The notes under the pieces: model-generated
Seen by the model: only the letters and a program-made list of their open reading frames with translations
The model's database searches: none
Told to the model about the DNA's origin: nothing
Made by a program: the position numbers and the translations under genes
Assembly (NCBI GenBank): GCA_015657535.1
Contig: JADHZB010001505.1
Span: forward strand, 2,985 to 53,507
DNA length: 50,523 nt
DNA from: Nephromyces sp. MM_2019
Taxonomy: Eukaryota; Apicomplexa; Aconoidasida; Nephromycida
Direction of reading: 5' to 3'
Shown here: one piece after another, positions 21,224 to 34,066 of the stretch
Layout of the letters: each line of letters begins with the position of its first letter
Position numbering within the stretch: the stretch's first letter is position 1

Positions 21224-24200
21224 ATGGAGCGCCGCATGGGTCAAAGGCGATCTCAGTTCAAAAAGAGCTTTGAAGATCCTCGAAGAAAGAGAGAACATCT
21301 TCAGCATCAAATCCGAAAGGTTAACAGAGCAACAAACCTCAATAACAAGAGGGTTTTGGAGGGCTTCGTCGGTGAAGGCCAAGATAAGCTTTCAATATGG
21401 GAACAAGCACACCACGAGAATCCTGAGGCGAACGTTGTGGTAGAACAGATTGATGCTGCTGAACAGGAAAGAAAAAACCGAGCTTTGCTTGAAGATTGTG
21501 CGAGAGAGCTGACCTCTGGAGATCCTGAGAAGGAGGAACTGGCTGTTAATTATTTCCGAAAGTTGCTATCAATTGAAAAAAATCCTCCAATAGAAGACGT
21601 CATCAACCTTAACGTAGTCCCCTGGTTTATTCGCTTTCTCATGGATAATAGCAGGCCAAAGCTTCAGTTTGAAGCTGCTTGGGCGTTAACTAATATAGCG
21701 AGCGGAACTACCTCTCAAACGAAAGTTGTGGTGGAAGGCGGGTATGTGGAGGGGGTGCTGGGGGGGGGTTGATTGGTGGGTGTTGGGGATTGGTGCGAGT
21801 GTGATGGGACAATGATGATGGGGTGTGTTGTGGGTTGGTGGGAGTGTGTTGGGGGGGGTGTTGGGGGGGTGTGAGTCGCGTGTTTATTGGTTTTAGTTGC
21901 GTTTTCGCTGGGTGTGAGTTGTGTGTGTTCTTTGTGAGTTGTCTTGGTTGTTGGTTGTTTGTGTTCTCACTGTGTGTGACTTGTGTGCGTTTTTTGTTCT
22001 CTTTTCATGCAGCTCAAAAGCAAATTCCTTAAGATATCACGGTTCTTCAATGTTTTTCCACTTTATACAGCTCAAATCATGCACTCCGCGATGACTTCAA
22101 CCCTCCACACGCAAACAAAACCGCTAAAACTCCACTCTCTCCCCCCTCTTCTTTCCATCAGCGCCGTCCCGATTCTGGTACAGTTGTTATCTTCGGATAG
22201 GGTTGATGTGTGTGAGCAAGCAGTTTGGGCTTTAGGGAATATTTCTGGTGACTGCATAGAATACAGGAACTTAGTGCATCAGAGTGGAGCTCTCGAACAT
22301 TTGTTAAGACTGTTGAACAAACCGGATCAAAAGATCTCCATGATGAGGAATGGTACTTGGACTTTGTCGAATCTTTGCAGAGGCAAACCTGCTCCACAGA
22401 CTGAATTGTTGGAGCAGCTAATTCCTACTCTAGTTTTACTGATTCAAGGCGAAGATCAAGAGGTTTGCTGCTTCTGCATCATGTGGATTTTCATATGCTT
22501 TAGCTCTTTCTTGGCAGGAGATGATGTTTTTGATGTCTTTTCCGACTTTTTTCGTGCGTGTTTTTGTTTGAAACTGATAAACTGTGTGCGTAAGAAAAGA
22601 CGTTTTTTGAGCGTTTTTGGGATGATGCCTTTGGGTGATGGCGTGTAGTCATCTCATTGGTGCTACGCTTACGGCTTCGTGGATTTTTTCTGTGTAGTTC
22701 TTGACAATGGGTGCTTTTAGTGTGGTGTTGATGCTGCTGCTTTTTCTGTGTAGAGGAGTGCTGAGTGTTGCCATGCTTCTGGTTGTTGCTTGCATCTTGT
22801 TTGCTCTCCTTTCGTGTTACTCCTATGCTTTTTTGCCTTGATCATCGTAAAACTCATTGCCATCATCTTTGCTTTTTTTTTACTCTTTTATTATCTTCTC
22901 TCTCTACTCTCTCCCTCTCTTTCTCTCTATCTTCTTCTCTTTGTTGTTCTTTCTTCTCGCTATTCTTCTCTCTCCTCCCTCTTCTTTTTCTTTTTCTGTC
23001 TCTCCTCTCTCCACCCTCATCATCCCCCCCCCTCATGCAACATTCACCCTCTTCCCTCGACTATATGTGTGTTTTTTTTCCTGATCTTTTTTCCCTCCTT
23101 CATTCTCTCCTTCCATCCACCGTGCTTCTGCCTCCAAGAGATCTTCTATCCTCCCTAACCCTAGAGAGCTCTTATTTTTGTCTGCAGATACTGACTGATG
23201 CCTGCTGGTCGTTATCTTACTTGTCTGACGGACCTGATGTTAGGATTCAGTTGCTGCTTGATGCTGGTGTGTGCCCAAGGATAGTGGAGCTGCTTTCGAG
23301 CCCTGAATTAGCAATTATAACACCAGCTTTACGCACTGTTGGAAATATTGCAACAGGTTAGACGAGATGAGGAGGGGTGATGTATTTGTAAGCTCTTCAA
23401 AGGGAGATTCTCTGATAGATTCAGTTGAAGAAGGGATTTCTTATGAGCAGTATAGGGTTGAAGATGATGTTTTTAGACGTAAAATGTGAAGATAGTTGAG
23501 TTTTGTGTGTATGAAGATGATTTCAAGAAGCAGAGCATCCTTTTTTTGGGTTTTTGCTAGGAGACAGCACAGCGAAGTGGAACGAAATTCTGCCTTCTTT
23601 TATTGCAGTGCATTGCTAGATTCCAGAGTGTGCTGTGTGTGTTTATGCCAGCTTATTTGGTGTAACGAAGCCAGAGACGGCTATAGTAAATCGGCGAAAA
23701 AGAGTGCAATCTGTGCAATGTTTGGTAGTCTTTCCTTGTTTTATGCAAGTTTGTGCATATTTGAAGGCAATTTTCTTAGTTTTCGTGAAGATTCTCGGAG
23801 ATTTCGCTTTCGGCTGATGCTGCCATGGGAAGATAGTAGCACGCGCTTCAAGTGCTGAGCTATCTTTTTGCACTGAAGCGAGGCATCTCGGTGTGTGCGT
23901 AATTACTCATGAAGATATGAAGACTACCAAAAAATCTATTTAAAATGGAAGTGAAACTAGGTTTGCACACCACTCTGTTGTGTGTTTGCACTGCTTTCAT
24001 TCTATTCTCGTATGTGTGCATCTCTCCACTAAAAACAATAGTATTTAGGCATGAAAGTTCAGTTAGGTCCTGATATGTTGTGTGTGTGCGTCAATCAGCT
24101 AGGTAGATACAAAAAGCTCCCTGATATCACCTGTGTGTTTGAGGCTTATCTAGTTTCTACCACGTTATCTTTATGAATGAAAAAATCTGCTTTTCTTCTA

Positions 24201-27200
24201 CTTTTGGTTGATTCTCTTTCTCACGGTTTGATTGCCACATTCCTCTATTTTTGAGGATTTTTTTCGCGATTTTTGCTTGTATTTCCGCTAAAAATTCGTG
24301 GATTCAGGCACTAATGCTCAGACAGATGTAATCATCTTGTGTGGAGGTGTGCCGAAGATTGGTAAGCTATTGAGCTGTCAGCGTAAAAGCATTAGGAGAG
24401 AAGCCTGCTGGACGATCTCCAATATAACTGCAGGTAAAGTGTGTGTGTTAATTAAATGTGTTATTGCTTCATTGGGCTTTCTTGGCTAGGTGTATGTTTT
24501 GGTGTGTGTTGCTACTTCCACACCCTCTCGCCTTCAAATCTCACTCTCTTTTGGTGTGTGTCTCGAAGAAGATGCTTGAATTTTTGCGTTTCCCCCGTTT
24601 TCTTTTCCTTCTGAAGGAAGTGTGTGCGTAAAAGCATGCTTCCTCTTCGTCTTCTTATTTTGGATGATTTCTTGCGTCCTTTTCTTTCTTTATCATCCAC
24701 TTCTCTCTCAACGCATGCGATTTCCTCCTGTTTTGATGTTTTTTTGAAGATCTTCAAAGTCTTCTCCTATCGCTTCAGGAAGTGTGCAGCAGATTCAGGC
24801 CGTAATGGAGGCAAAGTTGATACCTACTCTCGTTGAAATGATGATTACTGGTGATTTTGAGATAAAGAAGGAAGCTGCATGGGTTATATGTAATGCAGCT
24901 ACTGGAGGGCAGCTTGAACAGATTGAATATATGATTACTTGTGGATGTGTAGCTGCTTTATGTAGTATTCTGCAGCTCAGCGATAATAAGATGCTGGAGA
25001 TAGCTTTGGACGCTATCCGTAACATCTTACGCTTTGGAGAGGTGAAGCAGGCTTCTCTTGGGTTGGAGAATAATCCTTTTGATGCGATTCTTTGCGAGGT
25101 ATGGAGTGGGTTTGAGTGAGTGTGTGTGGTATGTGTGTGTAGCATATGTGTGAGTGGTGTGTGTGAGTAATTAGTTGCTGGGTTTTGTGTCTGTGACTAG
25201 TATGATTTATCTGAAGGGTTAGTTTTTGTTGTTCGGTTGTGTGTGTCTACTTTTTGCGCCATTTTCCAGTGTGTTGGTGCTGTGTGCTTATTCTTTTTAC
25301 CATTTTTGTTAGCTGTGCTGCTTGCTTGTTCATTATATCTCTTCAAATTGTCTCACAATTCCCAGGAATCTGCCGATGAATGTGATCACCTTGTTCATGT
25401 CATTCTATTTCTTTTTGCGTCACAAATACTTTTTTTGCAGGATATACGAACTGTGGATGTTTTCTTGTTTTTAGTAGCTTAAAATTTACTAGCAAATGCC
25501 TATTTTTTCCCTTTTTTTAGCTGCTTTAGCAAGTAGAAGATGCAGTTATTCTACTAATATGATTTGAATGTCTGCATTTTCTTGAGTGTCTTCTTTTACT
25601 TGCTTGAAATCATCGAACTCTTCAGGTTTCTTCGCATTTCCTCTTTGCCGTTATCTTCGTCTTTTCCTTCTCTTTTCCTTGATCTTGATCTTCATCTTCT
25701 CTTTACTTGCTATTTTTCCACTTTTTCTAATCAAAACTTTTCCTTTTACTCTCAAACGCCCCACAGTCTATTTCTTCATGTGCGAGTGCTATTTCTCTCG
25801 CTTTTCCTTCAATCCTTATCTTTATGCTCATCTATCGAATTTGACACGCAACTTGAAGCTAACGATTATTGTAAAGATTTGCAGTGTGAGAGATGCTCAA
25901 TAAGCCTGCTTTTCACATGAAGTTGACTGCGAGTAATGATTGGCCTACACAGACTATATGCAGCAATTTTTTGCCTTGATTTTGACAGGAAGCTATTTGA
26001 TTTCTCTTTTTTCTCTTATATAGGCTGGTGGGGTCCCACTCATCTATGGTCTCCTGCAAAGTAGTCATCCTGTTATCAATAACAAGGTAAATGATGAAAT
26101 CTTCAGCCTTAAATGCATATGATTAGCAGCATTTTCTACTTCCTCCTGAGTTTTTCATAAATTTAGTGATTTTGAGGCTTTTTCTAACCTATTTGAGCTT
26201 GGTGTAGGTGTGGGGGGACTGACACTCGCGATTTTGAGAATGAAACGCTGCTCTTCACGCAGCCTGCAGGTTTCCTGGTGTGCTACTGAGCTCTTTTTTA
26301 GCGGTGCTTTGAGTAAAAGCTTCAATACTGCGAACCATATATATATATATCAGTAAGGATGAGGGTGTATGTACACCGCGAAGATATCTAGCGTCGTTGA
26401 ATAAGCATTTGCTGCTTAGCAAGAAGCGAATAAAAGCTTCAACTGATGAAGCAGGAAACTGTAGTTGCATCGGTATATTTTTTGTGTGGAAGAAATAATT
26501 TGCTGCTCTGTATTATACTTTTTCCCAACCAAAATAATAAACGCTTTTTAGATGTATTTCCATATATATCTGCTTTTATGCCTATGTTTTTTTTTTGCTT
26601 TCTGCGTAATTCTCCAGTATTATCTTTCGCTCTGCGAAAGTGCATGGTTTTACGCTTCTCTCTAGAAGCTTTTTTTCTTCAAATAGTAATGTAGTGTTGC
26701 CATTCTTCACAGCTTCCATCAGCTTTGAGTTTTGGAGTTTTTTTAGCCAACTTGACTTCTTTTTTAGAGTTTTTGTGAAGAATTTACAAAGTCGCGAAAT
26801 GCTTCTTAGCCTTTATTTTGAGGATTCACAAACTATCGACATTTGTGTGTGAATTTTACTAAAGAGGACTACTCACATATAAGTTATAGCTACTCTCTTG
26901 ATAATTTCTTTCTGGATAGATTAGTTCTTTGCTATCGTCTTCACGTAATATACTTGTTCCTGCTCTTTTTCATTCACTCAGTGAGTGTATATTTTGCCTT
27001 TTTTTGGAGGAGTAAGGTAGCTGGAAGTAGAGCTAGTTTGACTCTCTTGAATTTTGTGCGCTGTGAAGATTTTGTGATATTTTATGGTCAGAAATGTAGC
27101 TTTTTCGCGGTAGATAATAGTAATGGTTCATGGCAGGGCCGTCGTTGCAAAGTAACGAGAAGTGTCTGCGTGAAAAAAGCTGCAGATATTGATGCTATAC

Positions 27201-27683
27201 ACGGGACTAGTTCATGTTTTTACAGTGTTTGATAGAGGTCCCCTTCTCGTAAATTTCAGTGGTATAACATGCTTATGCCTTGTTCTTTCTGTTTGAGAAC
27301 TTGCATAAAGAGAATGGAGCACACACATTAGCTATGCAAACAATGCTAATTGGCTGAAGATTTTTACGCATACTTTTTTTTCAAAACTGGAGGTGCTTTT
27401 TTTCTCTTTTGAAGTAAATTGTGTGCGAAGAGGCTATTCATCACTTTCTCAAACTCCAGAACGCCAAACTACCCCATCTTCAAGAAAATTATTACCTTTT
27501 GATGTAATTTTTTCGTTTTTTGCCATTTTGTTGCAGGCATGGAGCCTAGTACTCGAGTATTTACCCCAAGATGAGGCCCACGGATTTTCTGAGGATCATG
27601 GCGAAGTCGGATTCGATAATTTTGGTGCTAAAGCTCCAGAGGGTGGATTTAACTTTACTCAAGCTCAGGATACACAGCACTGA
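21224..27683 (+). CDS. Importin-alpha (karyopherin alpha), complete, seven exons
   Basis: Adaptor that binds nuclear localisation signals and hands cargo to importin-beta. Exons: 21224-21741, 22162-22462, 23188-23356, 24308-24433, 24779-25098, 26024-26086, 27537-27683; all introns GT..AG, phases 2,0,1,1,0,0 agree, giving 547 aa, the usual family length. Residues 1-45 form the basic importin-beta-binding domain ([16 protein letters not shown], then [16 protein letters not shown]). Armadillo repeats follow, each with the Trp-xxx-Asn ladder that binds signal peptides: [55 protein letters not shown]; one repeat has RTVGNIATG in place of Trp, and WSLSY lacks the Asn. The C-terminus is short, with [14 protein letters not shown] and a Gly/Phe-rich tail. 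ATG 21224 begins the IBB; the upstream frame is C-rich and unlike protein. Confidence 0.95.
21742..22010 (+). other. G/T-rich importin-alpha intron 1 segment
   Basis: From the donor the sense strand is almost only G and T with repeated GGG runs (for example GGGGGGGG at about 21761-21768 and GGGGGGG nearby) and very few C. Such DNA could form G-quadruplexes or R-loops; that is inference. ORFs in it are composition artefacts. Confidence 0.8.
22880..23160 (+). other. Long polypyrimidine tract in importin-alpha intron 2
   Basis: About 280 nt of nearly pure CT (TCTCTCTCC, TTCTTCTC) directly upstream of the exon 3 acceptor at 23187. It supplies an unusually long pyrimidine tract. The hydrophobic Leu/Ser/Phe ORFs read here are artefacts. 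Confidence 0.85.
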
Positions 27684-30600
27684 ATACGACCTCTATGATT
27701 TTTCTTGCAAATGAATTTAAACATGCCATTTTCTCTGTATTGTGGAGCTTAGTCTGAATGGCCAACTCTGCGTATGTTCTTATGAACATTTGATGTGCTA
27801 ATTTCACTTTGCAGTGTGTTTTTATCACCTCACGAAAGTTTATTGCTTGCCATCTAGCAACTGCGCTAGTGGCTATTTTATTATTCTCTGGACTAAAGGC
27901 ATATTTGCTATGTGCAGACATTTTTCTCTTCATACACATGACACTTCCTTATATTAACACTTTATTGTGTGCGAAGCACGGAGCTAGCCGTGGTTTTAGA
28001 GCTTTCATCATCTTAAGTCCCTGCATTGTGGTAGTTTAGATGTTTTTTTTTATTCTATGAGCTGTGCTTAGTCCGTTGCCGTTGCTTTTTCGAAAATTTT
28101 ATAAAAGTGCCACACTTTCTCTTCAGTAATTAACCTTTTGTTTCTAGCTTTTATAGCTAAGTCGCTGTCTTTGCTGCTTTTTGGGGGGGTGGAAAGTTTT
28201 GTTTTCGCATACTTTGCTGTCCCGCCATATTGCTAGTGGCAGCTATTGTAGTAATCTCCTCCTTTCTTCATACCAGCTACCCCACGCAACTTTTTTTTTA
28301 TATTTGGTGCTCGGTCTTTACTGCTATGGGGAATCATTATTATGTTCTTCTCACTGAGATTATTCTCAAAAGTAAAAGGTGTGGATGTGATGTGATTAAG
28401 ATGTCTGTGCTTCTTTACTGCCAGTAGAAGCACCAAGAATATTTGACAAGAAATCCCTGAAAACGAGGGCCCAAATTTGAAGCGTGAACTCCCCGCACTA
28501 ATTTCTGAATAAGCTTGTACCAATATATATGATCATCACATCCAAGGGTATATTTATCTTGGCCCTGCTGATTGGATGTTTTCACATATTTACCGTGTTT
28601 TTTGCTCCAGGCTTTGTTTATATAAGGAATTTTCTGCGACTCCCTGCTAGTTATATCTTCTGGGGGTTATATGCATAAAATATTCCTTGTTGGCCTCCCC
28701 CGGTTGAATCAATTCACCGTTTATTTGTTAGCTCCTTTTCTCTTTTGCTTATCCTTGTATTTCCACTATAGTTTTGTAGAAGAGGCTTTGGCTTTACTAA
28801 AACTCATATTTGTGTGGAAGGAAGAGTGCTTCTGCCGTGTCTTTTATTGTTTTGAAAACCTTTTTTTTCAACATGTGGAAATGTGGAATGTGGATAAAAT
28901 GGCGAAAGATCTTTTTTTTAAATTCCATGCAAAAGATTATGCTATACGAAACTTTTTTATGGGTTAGAGCTAACCCTTTTTCGTGTGTCAAAACATTCTC
29001 AAGATCCCTTCCTGAATCAGATCTAGTAACAGTGTTAAATTGGTACTCCGCGCATAGTAAATAGATTGGCTTCTGCAATTTAAGGATTTCATATTATGCT
29101 TTCTTCTTTATGCGCCATAAGTATAAATCTGTAGTAGGATGGCGTATTCATTAAGAGCCTCGTGCTGTTTTTTCGGCGGTAATGTCTTAATTTTTGTTTT
29201 GGCATGTGCTACCTTTTAGTTTTTTTTTGCATAACTTTATCGATATGATATAAGCGGTGGAAATTTGCTTTTCTTCATGCATCTGCACTTAAAATGAATT
29301 TCTATATGGTTTGGTGTAGATAACCTCCGTGTAAGGGTGATATCAACACCCCTTAGTTTAAAAAGCATGACTCTACTTATCATGATAGACTGCAACGGTG
29401 TCTTGGCGGTTGCTTTCTTGATTATATGCCTTTCAAGTTACTATATGGTGCGTCGATCGTGGTAGGACTTTTTTTGCAAATTTTGCTACTAAAATTCTAG
29501 GCGGCACAGCGGGACTCTACATAGTTTGAAGTTTTTTATAATCTCACTTGACTAAGATTTGACTGCAAGCGACTTGATTGCCTGCTTTTGTTTGACACAT
29601 CAAGAGACTAACTTCCTCATGACGTACTACTGCTAATGAACGAGTTACCTAGATCAAGTGAACATCGCTTATGGGCGATTTTTGGGAAGTCAGGGAAGAT
29701 TCGATAGGATCCTAACTTTAAGAATTTCAGCAGTGCTTCTGCAAAGCCTGATAATCCCACTGGAAAATTTAAGTGTATCCGTTGCTTTGGGTGTTATTTC
29801 ACTGGGCGGCAATGCTTGTGAATGATTTTTGAGTTTTTGTATTAGAGTAGGTGTCTATCTTTTACAGGACTGTGCTAAGAAGAATTTTAATCCTAGGCAA
29901 TTAGGGCGGCTGTCCGTAGGTAGGTAATCCTTTATTTTATCCGGGTATTTGCGCAGCTTGAGAGGGCTTCTATGTCTTCATGGGTTGCCTATATTTAGTT
30001 GGGGCTCTTTGGAACACATGTGAGTTACTTATGCAAAATATAATGCTATTATGAGCTGAAGGGTGTTACCTTATAAGTAAGCTGTTACAGAGCAGTTAGA
30101 ATCTGTGCTCGAGGAATCTGGTATTGCTTTTGCGGTGGTTACTTTAGACTGCTGTAACACTGCGTTTCCCTCCCTCGAGGTTACATCTTTCATCCTGTAA
30201 TGTGAATCCTCCCTTTCGAGAACTGGGCCTCTCTTCTGTGAAGCTAGCCGATTGTCGGTACAATTGCGAATCTTGCAGGTAGGCTGAGTCTTCGTAATGA
30301 CAACTTGTTCAAAGTCAGCGCTCATTCCAGGTCAATCGCCTTACCAAGGGCAAGTTTGATTCGTAATTTCAAAGTACAATATCTTACTCATAACCAGCTC
30401 ATTATTAAGCTGTATTAGACCGCGCCTACCGGTGCTAGTGTAAGGTTGTTTTTGCTCTTCGGAAAAAACTAAAGGGTGGTAACATCTTACGCTTACGACT
30501 GTATAAACTTGGTTCGCTTTTCATGGACTGAAGTCTGTTTTATAACTCAACAAACTCCAGTATACATGCAACTACAAGTATAGATGAAATATTTGGATAT

Positions 30601-33600
30601 ATTCATGGCATTTCAAAGACACGTTCAAGAAGCATTTAACTGGTTCCCAGCTAGTTCGCTCGCATGTGTGCTTGGCATGATATTGTATCGACGTGAGTAA
30701 GGTGATTCGAAGGGGTACAGTATGGCATTCTTAAAGGTCAATTCGCGCACTTTCTACTGCTGGTGATTGCTATAGCAACATGGAGCATCCTTCAGCTAGC
30801 TTTTTAGTTCGGTCTTATTTCTTATCGTACATATATTGTACGGTATTCCTGCTTCATTTACCATTGTTAGCTTTAGAGGTAAAGCAGGAAATTGCCATAT
30901 CACTCTACTCAAAGTTTACGTGGGTAACGAATTAGCCAGCACACTTTCATCACATTGTGGAACACTAAAGCCTCATGTAAATAGCTTTGGGTCTTTTTTT
31001 AAAGTTGTTTTATGTATCAACCGAGCCTGCCAAACACTCGAAAAAAGCACAGCAAAATTGCAAGTAATCCCAAAGTCCTAGCTCCGGGTAACCAAGTTTT
31101 AGAAGCTAAGCCAGGGGTACGCGATATTGTTTTCGAATTGAAAACCTCGTAATTGGTCCCCTGATACTTCTTTATTCAAAAATAGAGTAGTTATACGCTT
31201 TCCTTCCGGAATAATAAACGTAGATATATTCATGTAAAGAACATGCAAATTTTTCTGCCCGCTTCCCACATTAAACGGGGTCAGCGGATTAATCGCCTAA
31301 TAATCATATCGCCGCGAAACGGCTACTTAAGTTCTTAAAGAGGCTATTAATTAGATATTGAGATTGTTATTGAAAAAGCACTAATTTCCCTAATCAAAGT
31401 AAAACCTCTAATGTGCAGAAAATTTCGATATCATCTTTCTTGTACACGACGCTAGGTGAGAGAACAGTGAAAGTATGCAAGTAAAGCCGCCCTTAAAGCT
31501 TCTAAGTGCTTCAACGAGGGAGATATCTCCTGTTTTTTCGCCTTGCTCATTGGGAGGTTGCACAATCTTATAAGTATGATTCCTTTCGAATTTTTGTGCA
31601 ACATACTGCAACCGTAATATATAGCTCCATAAGAGCAGCATCCCACGCGCATTTTGAAATGCTTCCTTAGGCTATTACAAGACACATTCCTGTGTCGCAT
31701 GGAGCAGCGATGACACCAGGTAGTTTTTAGCTTCTCACTATCTTTAATATACATATATATGCGATCTATCGATCGTGCAGAGTGACATGCGTTGCTAATA
31801 GCTACCCCGTAGCAGCGTAGTAATTCATGCAGTAACTTATCGAGTAGCAAGTAGATAATCATGTAGAATAACTTCACATAGTGACCTACAACTGAATTTC
31901 TTTTACTCCGAAAGCAGTGCTATTTTCCACACAATTCAACACATTGGTAGCCCCCCGTCAGCCGAGAGATTGAAAAGCAGCACGAAGGTAGCATCGAAAT
32001 TATTAATAGATTAGCAAGCGCACGGTTTATTCGCTGCACAGGAGTAAAAGCCATCGCGGTTTATTGACTTTGCCATATAATTAGAATCTAATGGATGAGA
32101 GGCCAGGTATTCTTGCTGTATGTGTAAGAGTATCTCTAGAATACGTTTAATTTCAGCCACCTACAGTACCATTTGTATGTGGTTTCATAATTGTTGAATT
32201 TAACACTGACTTATCAAGTCATTTTCTCATCCTCAAGGAGCTCATTCACGACGCTTTTCATAAAAGGAATTTTATATCTTTTTTTTTGTGAAGTCCAAAC
32301 GTAGATCTGCTAAATTTTCCCTAAATATGTAGCGCTTTTTTTTACTAATAAAACAGGTGGTGCAATTGAGAGAAAGCGAGGACTTGACTTACATCTTAGA
32401 AATATCAACCAGACTCGTAAACCCTACATCTACTTTTGCGCTAAACAGTGTCATATGAGCATGTTCACCGCCTTAAACATATTTCCCTATTTTAGTAGCA
32501 AAAATGGGTATTCAAGCCTAAAGCCACATGACACGCCATTATCTTTTTACATTGAAGTACAAAACTAATTAAAATAATCCTTAAGCTCCAGGCCTGACAG
32601 AAAACAGACAATTTAAACATGACTACGGTTTTTTGTCTACCCCATAGCCCCTTACTTCTTCATTGTTAAAAAGGTGCTATTTTTTCATATGCTATGTCGA
32701 AATTGTAAGAAAGAAAGAATCAAGATGATGCACTCATACAAGCCACGTAATTGGGAGGACTGGTAGCTTTGCTACTAAGTACACATGAATATATGATGTT
32801 GTTACCGCAATTTAACCCTAAAAACACCCTATTAATGTGTTGATTTCCGTTCATAGAAGGTGCTTCCAACGCTCGAGTTATTTCGTTACTGTCTATGTTC
32901 ATCGCTCCGTTACACTTTGGAAAGTGATAGCTCTACTTCAAGCACAGCTTGACACACTCGGGCTGCATAGCCTTTTCTTCGGGAAGTTACGCTGGATTGC
33001 TGCACCGAGAAACAATGATAATGATGTAGAAATGATGGAAATAATCCCTGAACACAAGATATAATCTCCAGAAACACATCTCATCAACGGCTGCAGAATT
33101 TATTGGGCAAACGCTGTATCCTCTGTGCTTGTCTCCTTCATTAACACTGATGCACTATAGTGCAGACCGTGGAACTCATTCACGTTACCAGGCTTTCATC
33201 CAATGAAAATTTTGGACGTACTATCGACATGGTTTCTGGAAGAGCTCAGAGAAAGGTTCGATATTGAATCAAATTGGTATGAAATATTTCGTATAAAACG
33301 AAATTACTAAATGGATTGAATCCGCATTAACTCCATAAAATCTTTCGAGACTACTTCCAAACTATTCGCTAAAAGAGTACGTTCTTTCGGCGCTAACTGC
33401 CTGTGTCAAATGCCAAGAGTGCTACCCTTACTACACCTTTGTTTGAAATTTTATACATGAATCGCAAATTGTTATAATTTTACAAGCACCTGCAAGGGAA
33501 CTTGGAATAAAAAAAGCTGAGAAAAGCATGATACACGTACAGGCCTTGCTCTTACGATTCGATATACCCTAGCACTGAGACCCTGAGTAGCAGCTTACGT

Positions 33601-34066
33601 TTTAGTAATCCATGAAAAGTGAATTCATTGCGGCGACAGAGCGATCAGGCTACAATATTGTAGTATAGCACGATGATATCTCCGCTTCCTACTTCTTCCC
33701 CGGTAGCAACACGGATCAATGTGCCACTTACATCTGCTGTGGATGCTTTGTAAAGCCGCAACGAATGTGTAGTGCTTTACATTCTAAAGAAGATAACACT
33801 AGGGATAAATTGTGTCATATATTACCGTTATACAGCGGTAACACGCGTTACGGATGTGACTGAAGTAAACAGGTTACAGGCGGATAATGGAATATTGACA
33901 AATCGTTGTGTACCTGACAAGTTCCAAGAAATATATTCACTAGATCTTCCTTGGCAGCTTAAAGATTACATTAGGCGCTCCGACCTCGAATTATTTTATT
34001 TTGTTGCGGCAGCGTCTCGAGGTAATATTCATGTTCCAGTAGCGTTGCACTGCTGGTGCTTTGAAG
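27684..34066. other. Spacer without a supported gene; weak ORF leads
   Basis: The first part is the 3' flank of importin-alpha. Leads only: 30071-30325 minus, 84 codons starting ATG with mixed polar composition (ITKTQPTCKIRNCTDNRLAS), no splice partner found; 30836-31081 plus; 32837-33064 plus, ending in NNDNDVEMMEIIPEHK; 33772-34092 plus, 106 codons (VPDKFQEIYSLDLPWQLKD), just upstream of and overlapping the next gene in another frame, perhaps its 5' leader. Confidence 0.4.
31452..31862 (-). CDS. Unassigned ORF, about 136 codons
   Basis: Open from ATG 31862. Starts MIIYLLLDKLLHELLRCYGV, hydrophobic then Cys- and basic-rich (TWCHRCSMRHRNVSCNSLRK). No domain recognised. A second minus frame (31408-31641) overlaps its 3' half and reads well too (VQPPNEQGEKTGDISLVEAL), so a splice or frame change inside is possible. 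Low confidence as a real gene. Confidence 0.18.
   Translation of the reverse strand: MIIYLLLDKLLHELLRCYGVAISNACHSARSIDRIYMYIKDSEKLKTTWCHRCSMRHRNVSCNSLRKHFKMRVGCCSYGAIYYGCSMLHKNSKGIILIRLCNLPMSKAKKQEISPSLKHLEALRAALLAYFHCSLT

Noticed and set aside
22765..23361. 198-codon ORF rich in Leu, Ser and Phe
   Set aside because: It is the CT-rich intron 2 of importin-alpha plus exon 3; only 23188-23356 is coding.
31408..31641. Translation initiation factor IF-3 N-terminus (NEQGEKTGDISLVEAL)
   Set aside because: Similar spacing to the IF-3 start but no continuation of the family and an overlapping longer ORF; too weak to call.
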